Positions 1 through 8,106 of a stretch of DNA of 51,938 nucleotides are shown here, piece after piece. This DNA is from Pseudomonadota bacterium (GTDB taxonomy: Bacteria; Bdellovibrionota; Bdellovibrionia; Bdellovibrionales; Bdellovibrionaceae). The position numbers and the translations under genes are program-made. The stretch lies in NCBI GenBank assembly GCA_021300175.1, contig JAJTIC010000025.1:1-51938 (forward strand), read 5' to 3'. The notes beneath the pieces are model-generated. The model did not search any database and was not told where the DNA came from. It worked only from the letters and a program-made list of their open reading frames with translations. Position 1 is the stretch's first letter; every line of letters begins with the position of its first letter.

Positions 1-195
1 TTCGACATCTTCCAGAACAAACAGATACTCAGACTGATGCTTTGGCAATTCACCAGCAAAGCTTGTGATCGATCTTTCTATCTTTGATTGAAGGACCTTT
101 CGGTCACCTGGAAGATTCAATAAAGTGAACTGCTTTGCAAGATCTGTGAGCTGTGTCACATCATCATGGGCAACAGGTCTTACAATAAAATTCAT
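1..195 (-). CDS. astA: Arginine N-succinyltransferase, N-terminal part (cut by window edge)
   Basis: Only the first 65 codons are present. The visible protein starts MNFIVRPVAHDDV, continues with LPGDRKVLQSKIERSITSF and reaches YLFVLED. This is the characteristic N-terminal GNAT-like pattern of AstA, which transfers succinyl from succinyl-CoA to the alpha-amino group of arginine in the first step of the AST arginine-degradation pathway. The start ATG overlaps the stop of the upstream M20 hydrolase gene as ATGA, so the two are probably translationally coupled. The rest of the gene lies outside the window, so the catalytic C-terminal half cannot be judged. A related arginine/ornithine succinyltransferase subunit is the main alternative. 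Confidence 0.75.
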   Translation of the reverse strand, partial: MNFIVRPVAHDDVTQLTDLAKQFTLLNLPGDRKVLQSKIERSITSFAGELPKHQSEYLFVLEDVE

Positions 196-1538
196 AAACA
201 AAACCTCTCAATCATTCTTGCATAAAATTCAGTGGATTTTTCCAAATCCGCTACTTGAACACTTTCGTGGGGAGTGTGGGTGTTTCCTTCCCGGGCCCCA
301 GCGCCGAAAGCGATACAGTCAACTCCCACTCGCGACCACAGGCTGGCCTCATTGGTAGAAGCTTGAGTAATAAGCTCAGGTTCAATTCCTAATTGCTTCA
401 GAGTTTCGAGAGCTCCCCGAACGAGTCTCGAGTTGGGCTCCGCTCTATAGGGTCTTTTGTAATCGAGCACCCGAAAATCAGCACCGACCTGACTGCAGGC
501 TTGCTTCAGTTCATGCATCCAGTTTTCATAGACTTCATTGCTCACAACCGGAGGAATTCGACAAGTGCCTGCTAATACAATTCGATCCTCAAGGGTTCTT
601 GCAGAACCAATACTAAGTGTCGGATTCTTTGGAAAGAACTCAGAATCTTCGTACGACAAAAATCTTTGTTCTAAAGATTTGATCGCTCGGTAAACTGCCG
701 ATAGCTTTGCGGCCATTGGCTCGCGAACACCACTCATAAGATCAACTTCTAGAAAAGCTTGAGCAGGAACTGTGTTGTGGTTCACCCCTCCATCGAGTGA
801 CATAATGATCACACCCCTTGGCATTTGAAGAAGGTAATCAAACATTTTTTTGATTGCACTCTCGCCCAAATGAGGAGTGGAGGAATGAGCTGCTTTTCCA
901 GAAAAAAGGCGCGACTGCGTCGACGTTGACTCACTCAGGTTATGCTCAGACTTGTACTTTAATTCATCTTCAGAATAAGGAATTTGAATTTCAACTTGAA
1001 CATATCCTTTGGCAGCGTGAATTACTTTCAGATCACTCGGCTCTCCAATTAAAGCCATCTGTGGAGAAACTTTGTTTTTACGAATAAGCTTTAAAGCCCC
1101 CTGCATGCCACTTTCTTCGCCAAAAGTTCCCACTACCACAGGATTCATGACCAATTCTTTGTCACTCAAAAATCGAGAAAGTGCGTTGATTTTACAAAGG
1201 AGATCCAGCTTTACGTCAGCAGCACCAAGTCCAAAGATTTTTCCCTCCAGAATCGAAGCATCAAAGGGATTATGATCATTTTGATTCCATAAACCATAGG
1301 GACCTGGATCCCGTGTATCTAAATGGGCTTGAAGCATGAATTCAGGAGAACTCGTTTTGATCGGGAGTCGAATTAAAACATTGGCTTGATCAATTCCTGA
1401 TTGCTGCTCGTTAATCACTTCTGCAATCAAACCCTTGTGGCCCGCATACTCTTTGATCCATGAACAGAAGGGCACCGTGCTCGCTGTCGGCGTCGTTTCA
1501 AAAGAAATCGCTTTTCGGCAAGCCTCGATAAAGTTCAA
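192..1538 (-). CDS. M20-family metallo-amidohydrolase (ArgE/DapE-like)
   Basis: 448-residue zinc hydrolase of the M20 family, which removes acyl groups from amino acids or cleaves short peptides. Metal-ligand motifs are visible: HLD at about His-72/Asp-74, GAADVK with Asp-108, the GEE pair at Glu-141/142, IGEPSD further on, and a C-terminal THTPH around residue 424. The central dimerisation domain contains the GKAAHSSTPHLG stretch. The start is a TTG directly after the TGA of the aminotransferase gene, with a good AAGGGA ribosome site inside that gene. It sits between an aminotransferase and astA, so it may deacylate a succinylated or acetylated arginine/ornithine intermediate, in the role usually taken by AstE. 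That role is inference; the substrate cannot be read from sequence. Confidence 0.8.
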   Translation of the reverse strand: MNFIEACRKAISFETTPTASTVPFCSWIKEYAGHKGLIAEVINEQQSGIDQANVLIRLPIKTSSPEFMLQAHLDTRDPGPYGLWNQNDHNPFDASILEGKIFGLGAADVKLDLLCKINALSRFLSDKELVMNPVVVGTFGEESGMQGALKLIRKNKVSPQMALIGEPSDLKVIHAAKGYVQVEIQIPYSEDELKYKSEHNLSESTSTQSRLFSGKAAHSSTPHLGESAIKKMFDYLLQMPRGVIIMSLDGGVNHNTVPAQAFLEVDLMSGVREPMAAKLSAVYRAIKSLEQRFLSYEDSEFFPKNPTLSIGSARTLEDRIVLAGTCRIPPVVSNEVYENWMHELKQACSQVGADFRVLDYKRPYRAEPNSRLVRGALETLKQLGIEPELITQASTNEASLWSRVGVDCIAFGAGAREGNTHTPHESVQVADLEKSTEFYARMIERFCL

Positions 1539-2918
1539 TCATGTCCCTTCAAGAATACTTTTCTCGATGATGGTTCTAGCAACCTGGATATCTTTATCTT
1601 CGATCACAGCAGGAACCAAGAAACGAACTCTTACTGGATCCTTACCACAACTGAAGGCCACAATACCGTTCTGAAACATGCGCTTAAGGAGCGCATCAAC
1701 TTGCTCTTTTTTCCCCTCATAAGGAGTGAATGCAATCATGAGGCCCATACCTCCTGGATCGGTCACTTTGCCTTTGCAAGTCGTTGAACCGAGCTCATTG
1801 AGCATACCGATGAATTGCCGATGAATTTGCATCACACGACCCTGGGGACCCAAATAACCATCTTCCGATATCATTTTCAAAATTTCTAGACCTGCTGTCA
1901 GGGCTGGCGTCGCTCCTGAAAAAGTCCCTGCAATCAGCCCGGGCTGTGGGTTATATTCTTCAGTGTAAATAGTGGCACCTACTTGAGCCGTCTTGGCAAT
2001 TGTGCAGATATCGATGTAGTTTCCGATATCCAAGGTTTCAAACGCAAAGAGCTCGCCCGTTCGAGCGAAAGTCTGAACCTCATCCGCCCAGATCGCAATT
2101 TTCTTCTCTTTGCACAAATCTAAGAGCGGCAAAAAGAATTCACGAGGTGCTGCCTGATACCCACCTTCTCCCAGCATTGGCTCAAACGAGAACACTGAAA
2201 TATTTCCTTCATGCTTAGCAACATGCTCTTTCATACCTCTGAGAGTTTTTTCAGAAGATTGCGGATCGCGCTTATCATAAAAAGGGATTCGGAGCATTTC
2301 ATGATATTCAGGGAGTCCCACTTTGTAAGCTGGATTGTCGGTGAGCTCAGCCATCATTGTTGAGCGGCCGGCAAAAGCATTTTTAAAACTTAAAACCATT
2401 CTTGCTGGAGAGTGCTTTTGTCTTGATAACTTGAGAGCATTTTCATTAGCCATCGTTCCACAAGTCGCAAGCCAAGCATATTTCAGTCGTGAGCGCTTTC
2501 CAGCGAGCTGAGAGAGAGTCTCGATAAACCGAGAATACTCGCGATTGGGCTGCAAATTTCCTTGATTCACAATGTCTGAGAGGGCCCCTTTCACTGTAGC
2601 TGCCATGACCCGGGGATGACTATGACCCATTAAGTGAATTCCGATTCCGTTGATCAGATCTAGCTTGATAGAACCATCTTCGAGCTCAACATAGGCTCCC
2701 CGACCACCGCCAGATCCCACATAGGGATACGCGAGAGGTCGTCCACGAGCTTTTCCCGCTCGATCAATTTCTGATTTTCCAAGATCAATGTGCTCGGGAT
2801 GAGCCGGCTGAACTCCGACAATCTGAGAATTGATCTGAGCAACCTCCTGAACCAAACTCTGGATCAAGGATTGTACGTTTTTGGAATCGTCGATTTGGTG
2901 ACCGATAAGTTGTGCCAT
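1539..2918 (-). CDS. Class III PLP-dependent aminotransferase
   Basis: 459-residue fold-type I aminotransferase of class III, the family of acetylornithine, succinylornithine, 4-aminobutyrate and lysine 6-aminotransferases. Visible features are the GHSHPRV stretch near the N-terminus, FEPMLGEGGY, the PLP-binding ADEVQTFARTG motif and the likely Schiff-base lysine in CTIAKTAQVGA, which differs from the usual AK(G/A)L.GG pattern. I start it at the ATG at 2918, which has AAAGAGAT upstream; a TTG at 2963 would add 15 residues. It is the first gene of an operon with the M20 hydrolase and astA, so an arginine/ornithine-type substrate is plausible (AstC-like role). The family is certain, the substrate is not. 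It is divergent from the BatE-like gene. Confidence 0.8.
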   Translation of the reverse strand: MAQLIGHQIDDSKNVQSLIQSLVQEVAQINSQIVGVQPAHPEHIDLGKSEIDRAGKARGRPLAYPYVGSGGGRGAYVELEDGSIKLDLINGIGIHLMGHSHPRVMAATVKGALSDIVNQGNLQPNREYSRFIETLSQLAGKRSRLKYAWLATCGTMANENALKLSRQKHSPARMVLSFKNAFAGRSTMMAELTDNPAYKVGLPEYHEMLRIPFYDKRDPQSSEKTLRGMKEHVAKHEGNISVFSFEPMLGEGGYQAAPREFFLPLLDLCKEKKIAIWADEVQTFARTGELFAFETLDIGNYIDICTIAKTAQVGATIYTEEYNPQPGLIAGTFSGATPALTAGLEILKMISEDGYLGPQGRVMQIHRQFIGMLNELGSTTCKGKVTDPGGMGLMIAFTPYEGKKEQVDALLKRMFQNGIVAFSCGKDPVRVRFLVPAVIEDKDIQVARTIIEKSILEGT

Positions 2919-2984
2919 AGTGAAAATCTCTTTGAGAAATGTGGATGTTTCGTTAGAGTCCAATTGTACTCACGAGGCGATTTA

Positions 2985-3776
2985 ATGAAAAGGTTATTTC
3001 TCATTCTGTGCATCAGCATCTTCTCTCTGTCGGCGCAAAGCGCAGAGCCGTCTTTTCAAGACTCCTTTCAAAAAGGTGTTTCCTTCTACCGCTCTGGGTA
3101 CTTTCAAAAAGCCGTCGAGGCTTTTGCCCAAAGCGTCGAGATCAATCCTCACAGCTTGCCTGCAATAACGAACCTGGCGCTCGCTCATTTTCAGACAGGG
3201 AATGCGCCCCTGGCCATCGCTTTACTGCGTCGTGTTCAGGGCCTTGATCCAGATTTTCCAACGGCGCAAGCCGCCATGTCTTTTGTGTTCTCACAGCTAA
3301 AAGTGAAAGAAATCCCCCACGAAATTTTGCTTTACGAGCAGCTCCGTCAGTCTGTTCTAGTGCCTGTCTCTTTCAATATCTATTTTGGTCTTCTTGCTCT
3401 GTTCCTTCTTGCAGCAGGTTGGTCCTTGATTTCCTATTTTGCACGCAGAAAGGCTGCCGAAAAGGCAGAGTTAGCGCCACCTTCCCTTTCTTGGACGATG
3501 GTTTTTTTCGCAGCTGGTTTTTTGATCGTTACAGCCCTCACAATTCTTAAAGCCTATGACCTCACTCAGCCACGCGGGACGATCATCGCTGAAAAGATCA
3601 GTGTCTTTTCAGGCCCCTCTCCAGACACTGTCAATCTTTTCGAAATTTATGGCGGACTCGAAGTTCGGTTACTTCGGAAGCAAGACAGTTGGATTCAAGT
3701 AAGTTATCCAGGAGCTGCCAGCGGCTGGATCGAGTCGAGTCAAGTGATGCACACCTCAGGGAGACTTCCGTGGTAG
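2985..3776 (+). CDS. BatE-like exported TPR protein with C-terminal SH3 domain
   Basis: 263 residues. A signal peptide (MKRLFLILCISIFSLSAQSA) is followed by two or three TPR repeats (about residues 25-110, with FQKAVEAFAQSVEINPHSLPA a typical unit). Then come two membrane segments (about 130-155 and 170-190) and a bacterial SH3-like domain at the end (SVFSGPSPDT, then WIQVSYPGAASGWIESSQV). TPR, membrane and SH3 in this order is the layout of BatE proteins of aerotolerance operons, though no BatA-D genes are beside it. The start ATG has GAGG at a good distance; a longer reading frame from 2790 would overlap the divergent aminotransferase. The gene downstream overlaps its stop, so they form one transcription unit. 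Confidence 0.65.
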   Translation: MKRLFLILCISIFSLSAQSAEPSFQDSFQKGVSFYRSGYFQKAVEAFAQSVEINPHSLPAITNLALAHFQTGNAPLAIALLRRVQGLDPDFPTAQAAMSFVFSQLKVKEIPHEILLYEQLRQSVLVPVSFNIYFGLLALFLLAAGWSLISYFARRKAAEKAELAPPSLSWTMVFFAAGFLIVTALTILKAYDLTQPRGTIIAEKISVFSGPSPDTVNLFEIYGGLEVRLLRKQDSWIQVSYPGAASGWIESSQVMHTSGRLPW

Positions 3777-4300
3777 AATTTATTTGGAACAGCCTGCTTA
3801 AAAATGAAAAGGCCACTCTTCGAAAATTGCTGAAGTCGAATATTCTTTTTCAAGATTTGAACCCTTTTGAACTGAGCCTCGTCGAAAACATTGTGAACGT
3901 ACGAAACTACAGACCCGGAGAGAATATTTTTCGCCAAGGCGAAGTGGGTGTAGGGATGTACATTATCCTTTCAGGATCTGTGACTATTTTTGTGGAAGAA
4001 ATCCAAGAAAACTCACAGACAGCTTTCAACTCGAAGCACACCGCTGTCACCCATCTCAAAGCCACGGACTTTTTTGGTGAGCTGGCTCTCGTCGAAGATG
4101 AAAGTCGGAGATCTGCTTCTGCTTCAGCTCACGAAGAAACTATTCTCGTGGGATTTTTTAAACCAGATTTGCTGGAGATTATTTCCAGAAATCCCTCTGC
4201 GGGAGTGAAAATTCTCACCCGGCTCAGTGAAGTCCTCGGTCTGCGTTTGCGCCAAACCACAGCTCGAATTACTGAATTGAAGAGAGAACTTAAAAAATGA
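3770..4300 (+). CDS. Cyclic-nucleotide-binding domain protein
   Basis: 176 residues from a GTG start at 3770 that overlaps the upstream stop and has AGGGAGA before it. A CRP-type cNMP-binding beta roll is visible: RPGENIFRQGEVGVGMYIILSGSVTIF, then FFGELALVEDESRRSASASA, which contains the phosphate-binding-cassette-like GELAL...RRSAS. No helix-turn-helix follows. The C-terminus is a helical stretch rich in Arg and Lys (LRLRQTTARITELKRELKK), so this is a stand-alone sensor rather than a CRP-type activator. It lies between a BatE-like membrane protein and an AI-2E-family permease and overlaps the latter by ATGA. It may regulate one of these membrane proteins in response to a cyclic nucleotide; that is inference. 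Confidence 0.75.
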   Translation: MVEFIWNSLLKNEKATLRKLLKSNILFQDLNPFELSLVENIVNVRNYRPGENIFRQGEVGVGMYIILSGSVTIFVEEIQENSQTAFNSKHTAVTHLKATDFFGELALVEDESRRSASASAHEETILVGFFKPDLLEIISRNPSAGVKILTRLSEVLGLRLRQTTARITELKRELKK

Positions 4301-5352
4301 GCTCTGTGATTTCACCAGCTATCCAACGCGAGCGCCGCGTGAAATTGTTCTTCTTCTTGGTGGCCTTATTGGGCTTGTTTCTTGTGATTACTCAAACTCC
4401 CAATTTGTTGATTTCATTTTTACTCGCTCTTGTAACCCATTCATTTTTGGCTCCTGTCGTCGATTTTCTCGAGAGAAAGCGTTTGCCGCGAGTTCTTGCC
4501 GTCAGCGCACCTTTTCTAATAACAGCTCTCGTGATTGGCCTTTCTTTGAACTTTTTTCTGCCGACACTTTTAATACAATTGAATGAGCTTCAAGTTTCTT
4601 TACCGAAATACTTCAGCACCGCTTCCGGATTGCTGACTCGGCTTGAACTTCAAGTGAACACACGGATTGCACAAATTTATCCTTTAGATATTCGAGGGAC
4701 TATCGAACCTTATATCGTTCAGTTCACAGAGGGGTTTGTAAAGAAACTGCCGTCTTTGCTGAGCAACTCACTGACAGTTCTTGTGCTGACTCCGTTTTTA
4801 GCGTTCTTTATGCTGTTAGATGGCCGAGATTTTATTCGTCGCCTGCTCACTCTGGTGCCGAATAATGTTTTTGAGTTGGCCTTGAACCTGAACTATCAAG
4901 TCATGACACAAATTTCAGGTTTCATCCGAGCTCGAGTGATTGAAGGTTTACTGATTGCCATGATTATCTGGATGGGGCTTCTCTATTTAGACTTTCCTTA
5001 TTCACTGCTTTTGGCTTCTTTCGCCGGCCTTATAAATATCATTCCCTATGTAGGACCTCTCCTCGGAGCAATCCCTGCAGTGATCATTCATTTAGCAAAT
5101 TCAGGACAGTCTCAAGAGCTGATTTGGTTGCTGGCGATCTACGGTGGGGCCCAAATTATCGACACTGCACTGATTGTTCCCTTCATCGTTGCAAAAATCG
5201 TCGATCTACACCCAGTGGTGGTCGTATTAGCCGTGATTATTGGTGCTCAAACAATGGGCATCTTAGGGATGATTATCTCCATCCCCTTGTTTAGTGCTCT
5301 CAAAGTTAGCTTCTCAGCCATCTATCAGCACATGACGGATTTTCGCTCTTAG
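4297..5352 (+). CDS. AI-2E family transporter (PerM/YdiK type)
   Basis: 351-residue polytopic inner-membrane protein of the AI-2E transporter family. The N-terminal pair of membrane segments (about residues 18-70), a long soluble loop and a C-terminal block of hydrophobic helices match the usual 340-370 residue plan. Family-typical stretches include FLAFFMLLDGRDF, ARVIEGLLIAMI and INIIPYVGPLLGAIPAVI. The last of these is the signature region. Members export small solutes or act as Na+/H+-type antiporters; the name from AI-2 export is often not transferable. Its start overlaps the stop of the cyclic-nucleotide-binding gene as ATGA. Confidence 0.85.
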   Translation: MSSVISPAIQRERRVKLFFFLVALLGLFLVITQTPNLLISFLLALVTHSFLAPVVDFLERKRLPRVLAVSAPFLITALVIGLSLNFFLPTLLIQLNELQVSLPKYFSTASGLLTRLELQVNTRIAQIYPLDIRGTIEPYIVQFTEGFVKKLPSLLSNSLTVLVLTPFLAFFMLLDGRDFIRRLLTLVPNNVFELALNLNYQVMTQISGFIRARVIEGLLIAMIIWMGLLYLDFPYSLLLASFAGLINIIPYVGPLLGAIPAVIIHLANSGQSQELIWLLAIYGGAQIIDTALIVPFIVAKIVDLHPVVVVLAVIIGAQTMGILGMIISIPLFSALKVSFSAIYQHMTDFRS

Positions 5353-5409
5353 TTGCTTTCCGTGATTGACTCATTTTTCAGCGCTGATTAGACTTGAATC
5401 GAGGTATTT

Positions 5410-6165
5410 ATGCTGCGCACAAAATCTCTGTCAATAGGTGTTTATTGGCTCCTTAGCTTGGGTCTGAGTGGGCTTCTGTTGGGTTGCTCTTCCGACGAAA
5501 AGAAAGCCGACACTCCCGAAGGTGCTTTTGCTTTAGCTCAGGAATTTGATAACGAAGAAAGATATGAAGAAGCGATCACACGCTATCAAGAAGTGAAGAA
5601 TAAGTTTCCCTACTCTCGCTACGCTACAATGGCAGAACTAGCTGTTGCGGATGTATATTTTAAACAAGAGTCATTTCCAGAAGCCCAAGCCTCTTATCAG
5701 CTCTTTAAAGAACTGCATCCCAAACATCCTCAAATCGACTACGTCACTTTCCGTCTGGCACTGAGTTACTACAAACAGCTGCCAGAAACCATTGATCGTG
5801 ACTTGTCACTGGCACCCAATGCCATTGCCATTTTTGATGAAGTCATTGCTCAGTACCCGAACTCTCCTCATGCTCAAGAATCAAAAGACAAACGAGCAGA
5901 GGTCATCAAAAAAATGGCCGCCAAAGAGGACTACATTGCCAATTTTTACTTCATCCGCCAAAAGTGGGACTCTGCTCTGGGGCGCTATGAAGGCTTGATG
6001 AAAACATACCCCAACCTTGGCTTTGATGCTCAGGCACTTTCTCGTGCGGCCATCAGTGCTAATAAGCTGGGTGAGCTGGAAAAATCGAAAAAATATTTAT
6101 CTGAACTTAAGAACAAGTTTCCACAATCTTCAGAGCTTGAATCAGCACAGAAGGAAATTCGGTAA
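5410..6165 (+). CDS. bamD: Outer-membrane assembly lipoprotein BamD
   Basis: 251 residues. The N-terminal signal ends in a lipobox (LLLGCSS, Cys about residue 26), so the protein is a lipoprotein. TPR repeats follow: ALAQEFDNEERYEEAITRY, then FPYSRYATMAELAVADVYFKQ, then FPEAQASYQLFKELHPKHP, which is the most recognisable BamD stretch, with YPNSPHAQESKDKR after it. BamD is the essential lipoprotein partner of BamA in inserting beta-barrel proteins into the outer membrane. GAGGT precedes the start. The stop overlaps the next TPR gene as TAATG, so they are coupled. Confidence 0.85.
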   Translation: MLRTKSLSIGVYWLLSLGLSGLLLGCSSDEKKADTPEGAFALAQEFDNEERYEEAITRYQEVKNKFPYSRYATMAELAVADVYFKQESFPEAQASYQLFKELHPKHPQIDYVTFRLALSYYKQLPETIDRDLSLAPNAIAIFDEVIAQYPNSPHAQESKDKRAEVIKKMAAKEDYIANFYFIRQKWDSALGRYEGLMKTYPNLGFDAQALSRAAISANKLGELEKSKKYLSELKNKFPQSSELESAQKEIR

Positions 6166-6890
6166 TGATCGATATCAATCACGACGAGATTTTAGGCGAG
6201 GCCCGAGAAGCTTTTATTGATGGAAATTATAAAGTTGCCGAGCCAATCCTGAATCAGATGATCCTCAAGGGCACTCGTAATCCTGAAGTTTTTCAGATGC
6301 TCGCAACAATTTTCTATGACAAAGGCCAATTCAACAAAGCAATTAAAACCTTCAAGCGCGCTTTGGAAATCGATCCTGCCTACACAGATGCGAGCGTTGG
6401 CTTAAGTATTATTTTTAATGACCTCGGAAGATATGAGGAAGGCAAAAAGATCTTTGAAGACGCTCGCTTAATTCTGGATCGCAAACAGGGAAAGATCGAT
6501 CCCTACCTCGAGGAAAAAATTGCTAATAAACATGAAGAGTTGGCGGACCTCTATTTTCAGAGCAAAATGTTTTCAGAGTCTTTGGAGCAGCTCTACAAAG
6601 CTCTCAAGTTGAGCAATCGAAAGGCAGAGTTAACCATGAGAATCGCCGAGTGTTTAGTACAAGTCGGTGAAGTTGAGCGTGCAATTCGAGATTTGAAGGG
6701 TTTGATCCGAGAATATCCGCAGTTCACAGCAGCTAGACTGAAGTTGGGAATCATCTATTACAATCAAAACAACTTGGCCGATGCCACCGAACAGTGGGAA
6801 AACATCTTGTTAAGAGATCCTCAAAACCCTGAAGCATTACGCCTGCTTAAGATGGCGCAAGCAGCAGGAATAACCACCATTCAACTTTAA
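6165..6890 (+). CDS. Cytoplasmic TPR-repeat protein
   Basis: 241 residues without a signal peptide, made almost wholly of TPR units. Clear repeats are FQMLATIFYDKGQFNKAIKT followed by FKRALEIDPAY, then ADLYFQSKMFSESLEQLYKA and, near the end, LKLGIIYYNQNNLADATEQW followed by ENILLRDPQNPEALRLL. TPR arrays bind other proteins, and nothing here identifies the partner. It overlaps bamD by TAATG and is followed 11 bases later by the phosphoribosyltransferase gene. The protein resembles LapB-like scaffolds only in repeat content; it lacks a membrane anchor and a rubredoxin-like CxxC tail. Confidence 0.75.
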   Translation: MIDINHDEILGEAREAFIDGNYKVAEPILNQMILKGTRNPEVFQMLATIFYDKGQFNKAIKTFKRALEIDPAYTDASVGLSIIFNDLGRYEEGKKIFEDARLILDRKQGKIDPYLEEKIANKHEELADLYFQSKMFSESLEQLYKALKLSNRKAELTMRIAECLVQVGEVERAIRDLKGLIREYPQFTAARLKLGIIYYNQNNLADATEQWENILLRDPQNPEALRLLKMAQAAGITTIQL

Positions 6891-6901
6891 GGACTAAAGT
6901 C

Positions 6902-7420
6902 ATGGGATTGATCAAAGACGACATGCTGCCTTTCATCACGCACGATGAAATTCATAAAATGGTAAAACAATTGGCAAAGCAGATTGAAAGTGATTACGAG
7001 GGCAAAGAGCTTATCATGATTTGCCCACTGAGAGGATCCATGCACTTTTTAGCGGATCTTGCTCGAGCTTTGCACTTACCTCAGCAAATCGACTTTGTTC
7101 ATCTGCAAGCCGTTGAAAAAGGCGGAGCTATCAAAATCATCAAAGATATTTCCGTGAATATCGCTGGAAAGCATGTGTTGATCATTGAAGAGATTATCGA
7201 TACCGGCAGAACCTTGAAATTTTTACGAGATCGATTGTTGGTTTCCTCACCTGCATCTCTGAAAATCGTCACTTTGCTCGACAAGCCGGCCCGACGAGAG
7301 CTTCCGATCCGACCTGATTATGTAGGACGCACCATTGAAGACCGCTATGTCGTGGGTTATGGAATGGACCAAGAAGAATTGGGACGCAATTATCCAGATA
7401 TTTTCATCATGAAGAATTAG
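6902..7420 (+). CDS. hpt: Hypoxanthine(-guanine) phosphoribosyltransferase
   Basis: 172 residues, the usual length for a 6-oxopurine phosphoribosyltransferase of purine salvage. The PRPP-binding motif is visible as VLIIEEIIDTGRTLKFL. The canonical second acidic residue appears as EEIIDTG (usual E/D-D-I-(I/L)-D-TG), which is compatible with activity. The loop LICPLRGSMHFLADL near residues 40-55 replaces the common GVL(K/N)G, and DYVGRTIEDRYVVGYGMDQEE near the C-terminus is the guanine/hypoxanthine-recognition region. AAGGA lies upstream. It converts hypoxanthine or guanine with PRPP to IMP or GMP; the base preference cannot be told from sequence. Confidence 0.85.
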   Translation: MGLIKDDMLPFITHDEIHKMVKQLAKQIESDYEGKELIMICPLRGSMHFLADLARALHLPQQIDFVHLQAVEKGGAIKIIKDISVNIAGKHVLIIEEIIDTGRTLKFLRDRLLVSSPASLKIVTLLDKPARRELPIRPDYVGRTIEDRYVVGYGMDQEELGRNYPDIFIMKN

Positions 7421-7435
7421 CATCGGAGATCAGAA

Positions 7436-7513
7436 ATGTTACCACGCCAAGTTTATGTTCTTTTTGTGTGTTCAGTTGTTGTTTTCTTTATCGTGAATGT
7501 CTTTGTCTCGTAA
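7436..7513 (+). CDS. 25-residue single-span membrane peptide
   Basis: A small open frame 15 bases after hpt encodes MLPRQVYVLFVCSVVVFFIV followed by NVFVS. Nearly all of it is one hydrophobic helix with a positively charged residue before it. GGAG lies 8 bases before the ATG. It ends before the terminator that closes this operon. The good ribosome site, the location inside the transcript and the membrane-helix composition support a real small protein, but there is no homology evidence and chance cannot be excluded. Confidence 0.4.
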   Translation: MLPRQVYVLFVCSVVVFFIVNVFVS

Positions 7514-7562
7514 TGAGACTGATCGACTAGATTTTATTCATCGCTCCTCTCATCAGAATGTT

Positions 7563-7592
7563 AGACAGGGTTAAAGTCCTGTCTATTTTTTT
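7563..7592 (+). terminator. Rho-independent terminator after the bamD-hpt operon
   Basis: AGACAGG pairs with CCTGTCT across a short loop and is followed by ATTTTTTT. It separates the bamD-hpt transcript from the Tad/Flp cluster. Confidence 0.85.
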
Positions 7593-7621
7593 GTCAATTG
7601 AAAGTCGCTGTTTCGTAAGTC

Positions 7622-7649
7622 TAAGGAAAATCTGAAAATAGACCGATAG
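7622..7649 (+). promoter_or_regulatory. Possible sigma-28 (FliA)-like promoter before flp
   Basis: TAAG at 7622 and ACCGATAG at 7642 are spaced 16 bases apart. They resemble the FliA consensus TAAA-N15-GCCGATAA. A small dyad (GGTTA-AGTG-TAACC, 7657-7670) follows. No convincing TTGACA/TATAAT pair was seen here. The match is imperfect and this is a weak prediction. Confidence 0.35.
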
Positions 7650-7697
7650 GTGAACCGGTTAAGTGTAACCAAAACAACCTATTGCAATGGGGGAAAC

Positions 7698-7886
7698 ATG
7701 CAAAATGTGAAATCTTTTTTCAAAACATTGTGGTCCGACGAATCAGGTCAAGGAACAGCAGAATATGTTTTGTTGATCGCGATTGTGGTCGCTTTGGCTT
7801 TCGCATTCCGTGGAAGAATTACTGACGCAATCAACGCTCGTATGTCTGATATCGAAGGTACCATGGGTGGTTTTTCTACTCAGTAG
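7698..7886 (+). CDS. flp: Flp-type major pilin
   Basis: 62 residues. The class III prepilin leader is clear: a charged N-terminus ending SG, then cleavage before QGTAEYVLL, with Glu at +5 of the mature protein (Glu-22) and a hydrophobic helix VLLIAIVVALAFAF. The remaining 30 residues are short and polar, as in Flp pilins. I start at the ATG at 7698 because GGGGGAAAC lies immediately upstream; an in-frame ATG at 7650 has no ribosome site. This is the structural subunit of the Tad (tight adherence) pilus, processed by the TadV peptidase encoded two genes downstream. Confidence 0.9.
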   Translation: MQNVKSFFKTLWSDESGQGTAEYVLLIAIVVALAFAFRGRITDAINARMSDIEGTMGGFSTQ

Positions 7887-7920
7887 GTCACTTTGCTGAA
7901 ATTGAACATCTGGAGGCTCT

Positions 7921-8106
7921 ATGACAGTTGAGTACATCTTGCTTGTGTCACTTTTTGTGATGTTCTTGATGGGATCATTGATCGCAGGGCCGACCAGTGC
8001 ATTTAAGACAGCGGGACCGAAGCTCGGTGCGCGAGTTGAAAAACAGCTCGCAACCGGTGAAGGCTTCAAAGTCGATGGAAGAAACAAACAAAGGTGGGTC
8101 GAGTGA
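7921..8106 (+). CDS. Short pilin-like membrane protein without a leader peptide
   Basis: 61 residues starting MTVEYILLVSLFVMFLMGSL. The pattern matches the mature start of Flp pilins (TAEYVLL in the neighbour) but the leader and its Gly are absent. An in-frame TGA at 7903 rules out an upstream start, and TGGAGG precedes the ATG well. The rest is polar (KTAGPKLGARVEKQLATGEGF). The protein may sit in the inner membrane as an unprocessed Flp-like subunit. It overlaps tadV by GTGA, so it belongs to the operon. The function is unknown; assignment as a pilin relative rests on the N-terminal helix only. Confidence 0.65.
   Translation: MTVEYILLVSLFVMFLMGSLIAGPTSAFKTAGPKLGARVEKQLATGEGFKVDGRNKQRWVE

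Noticed and set aside
2790-2984. N-terminal extension of the BatE-like protein
   Set aside because: The extra 65 codons overlap the divergent aminotransferase gene, and the ATG at 2985 has a ribosome site followed by a perfect signal peptide.
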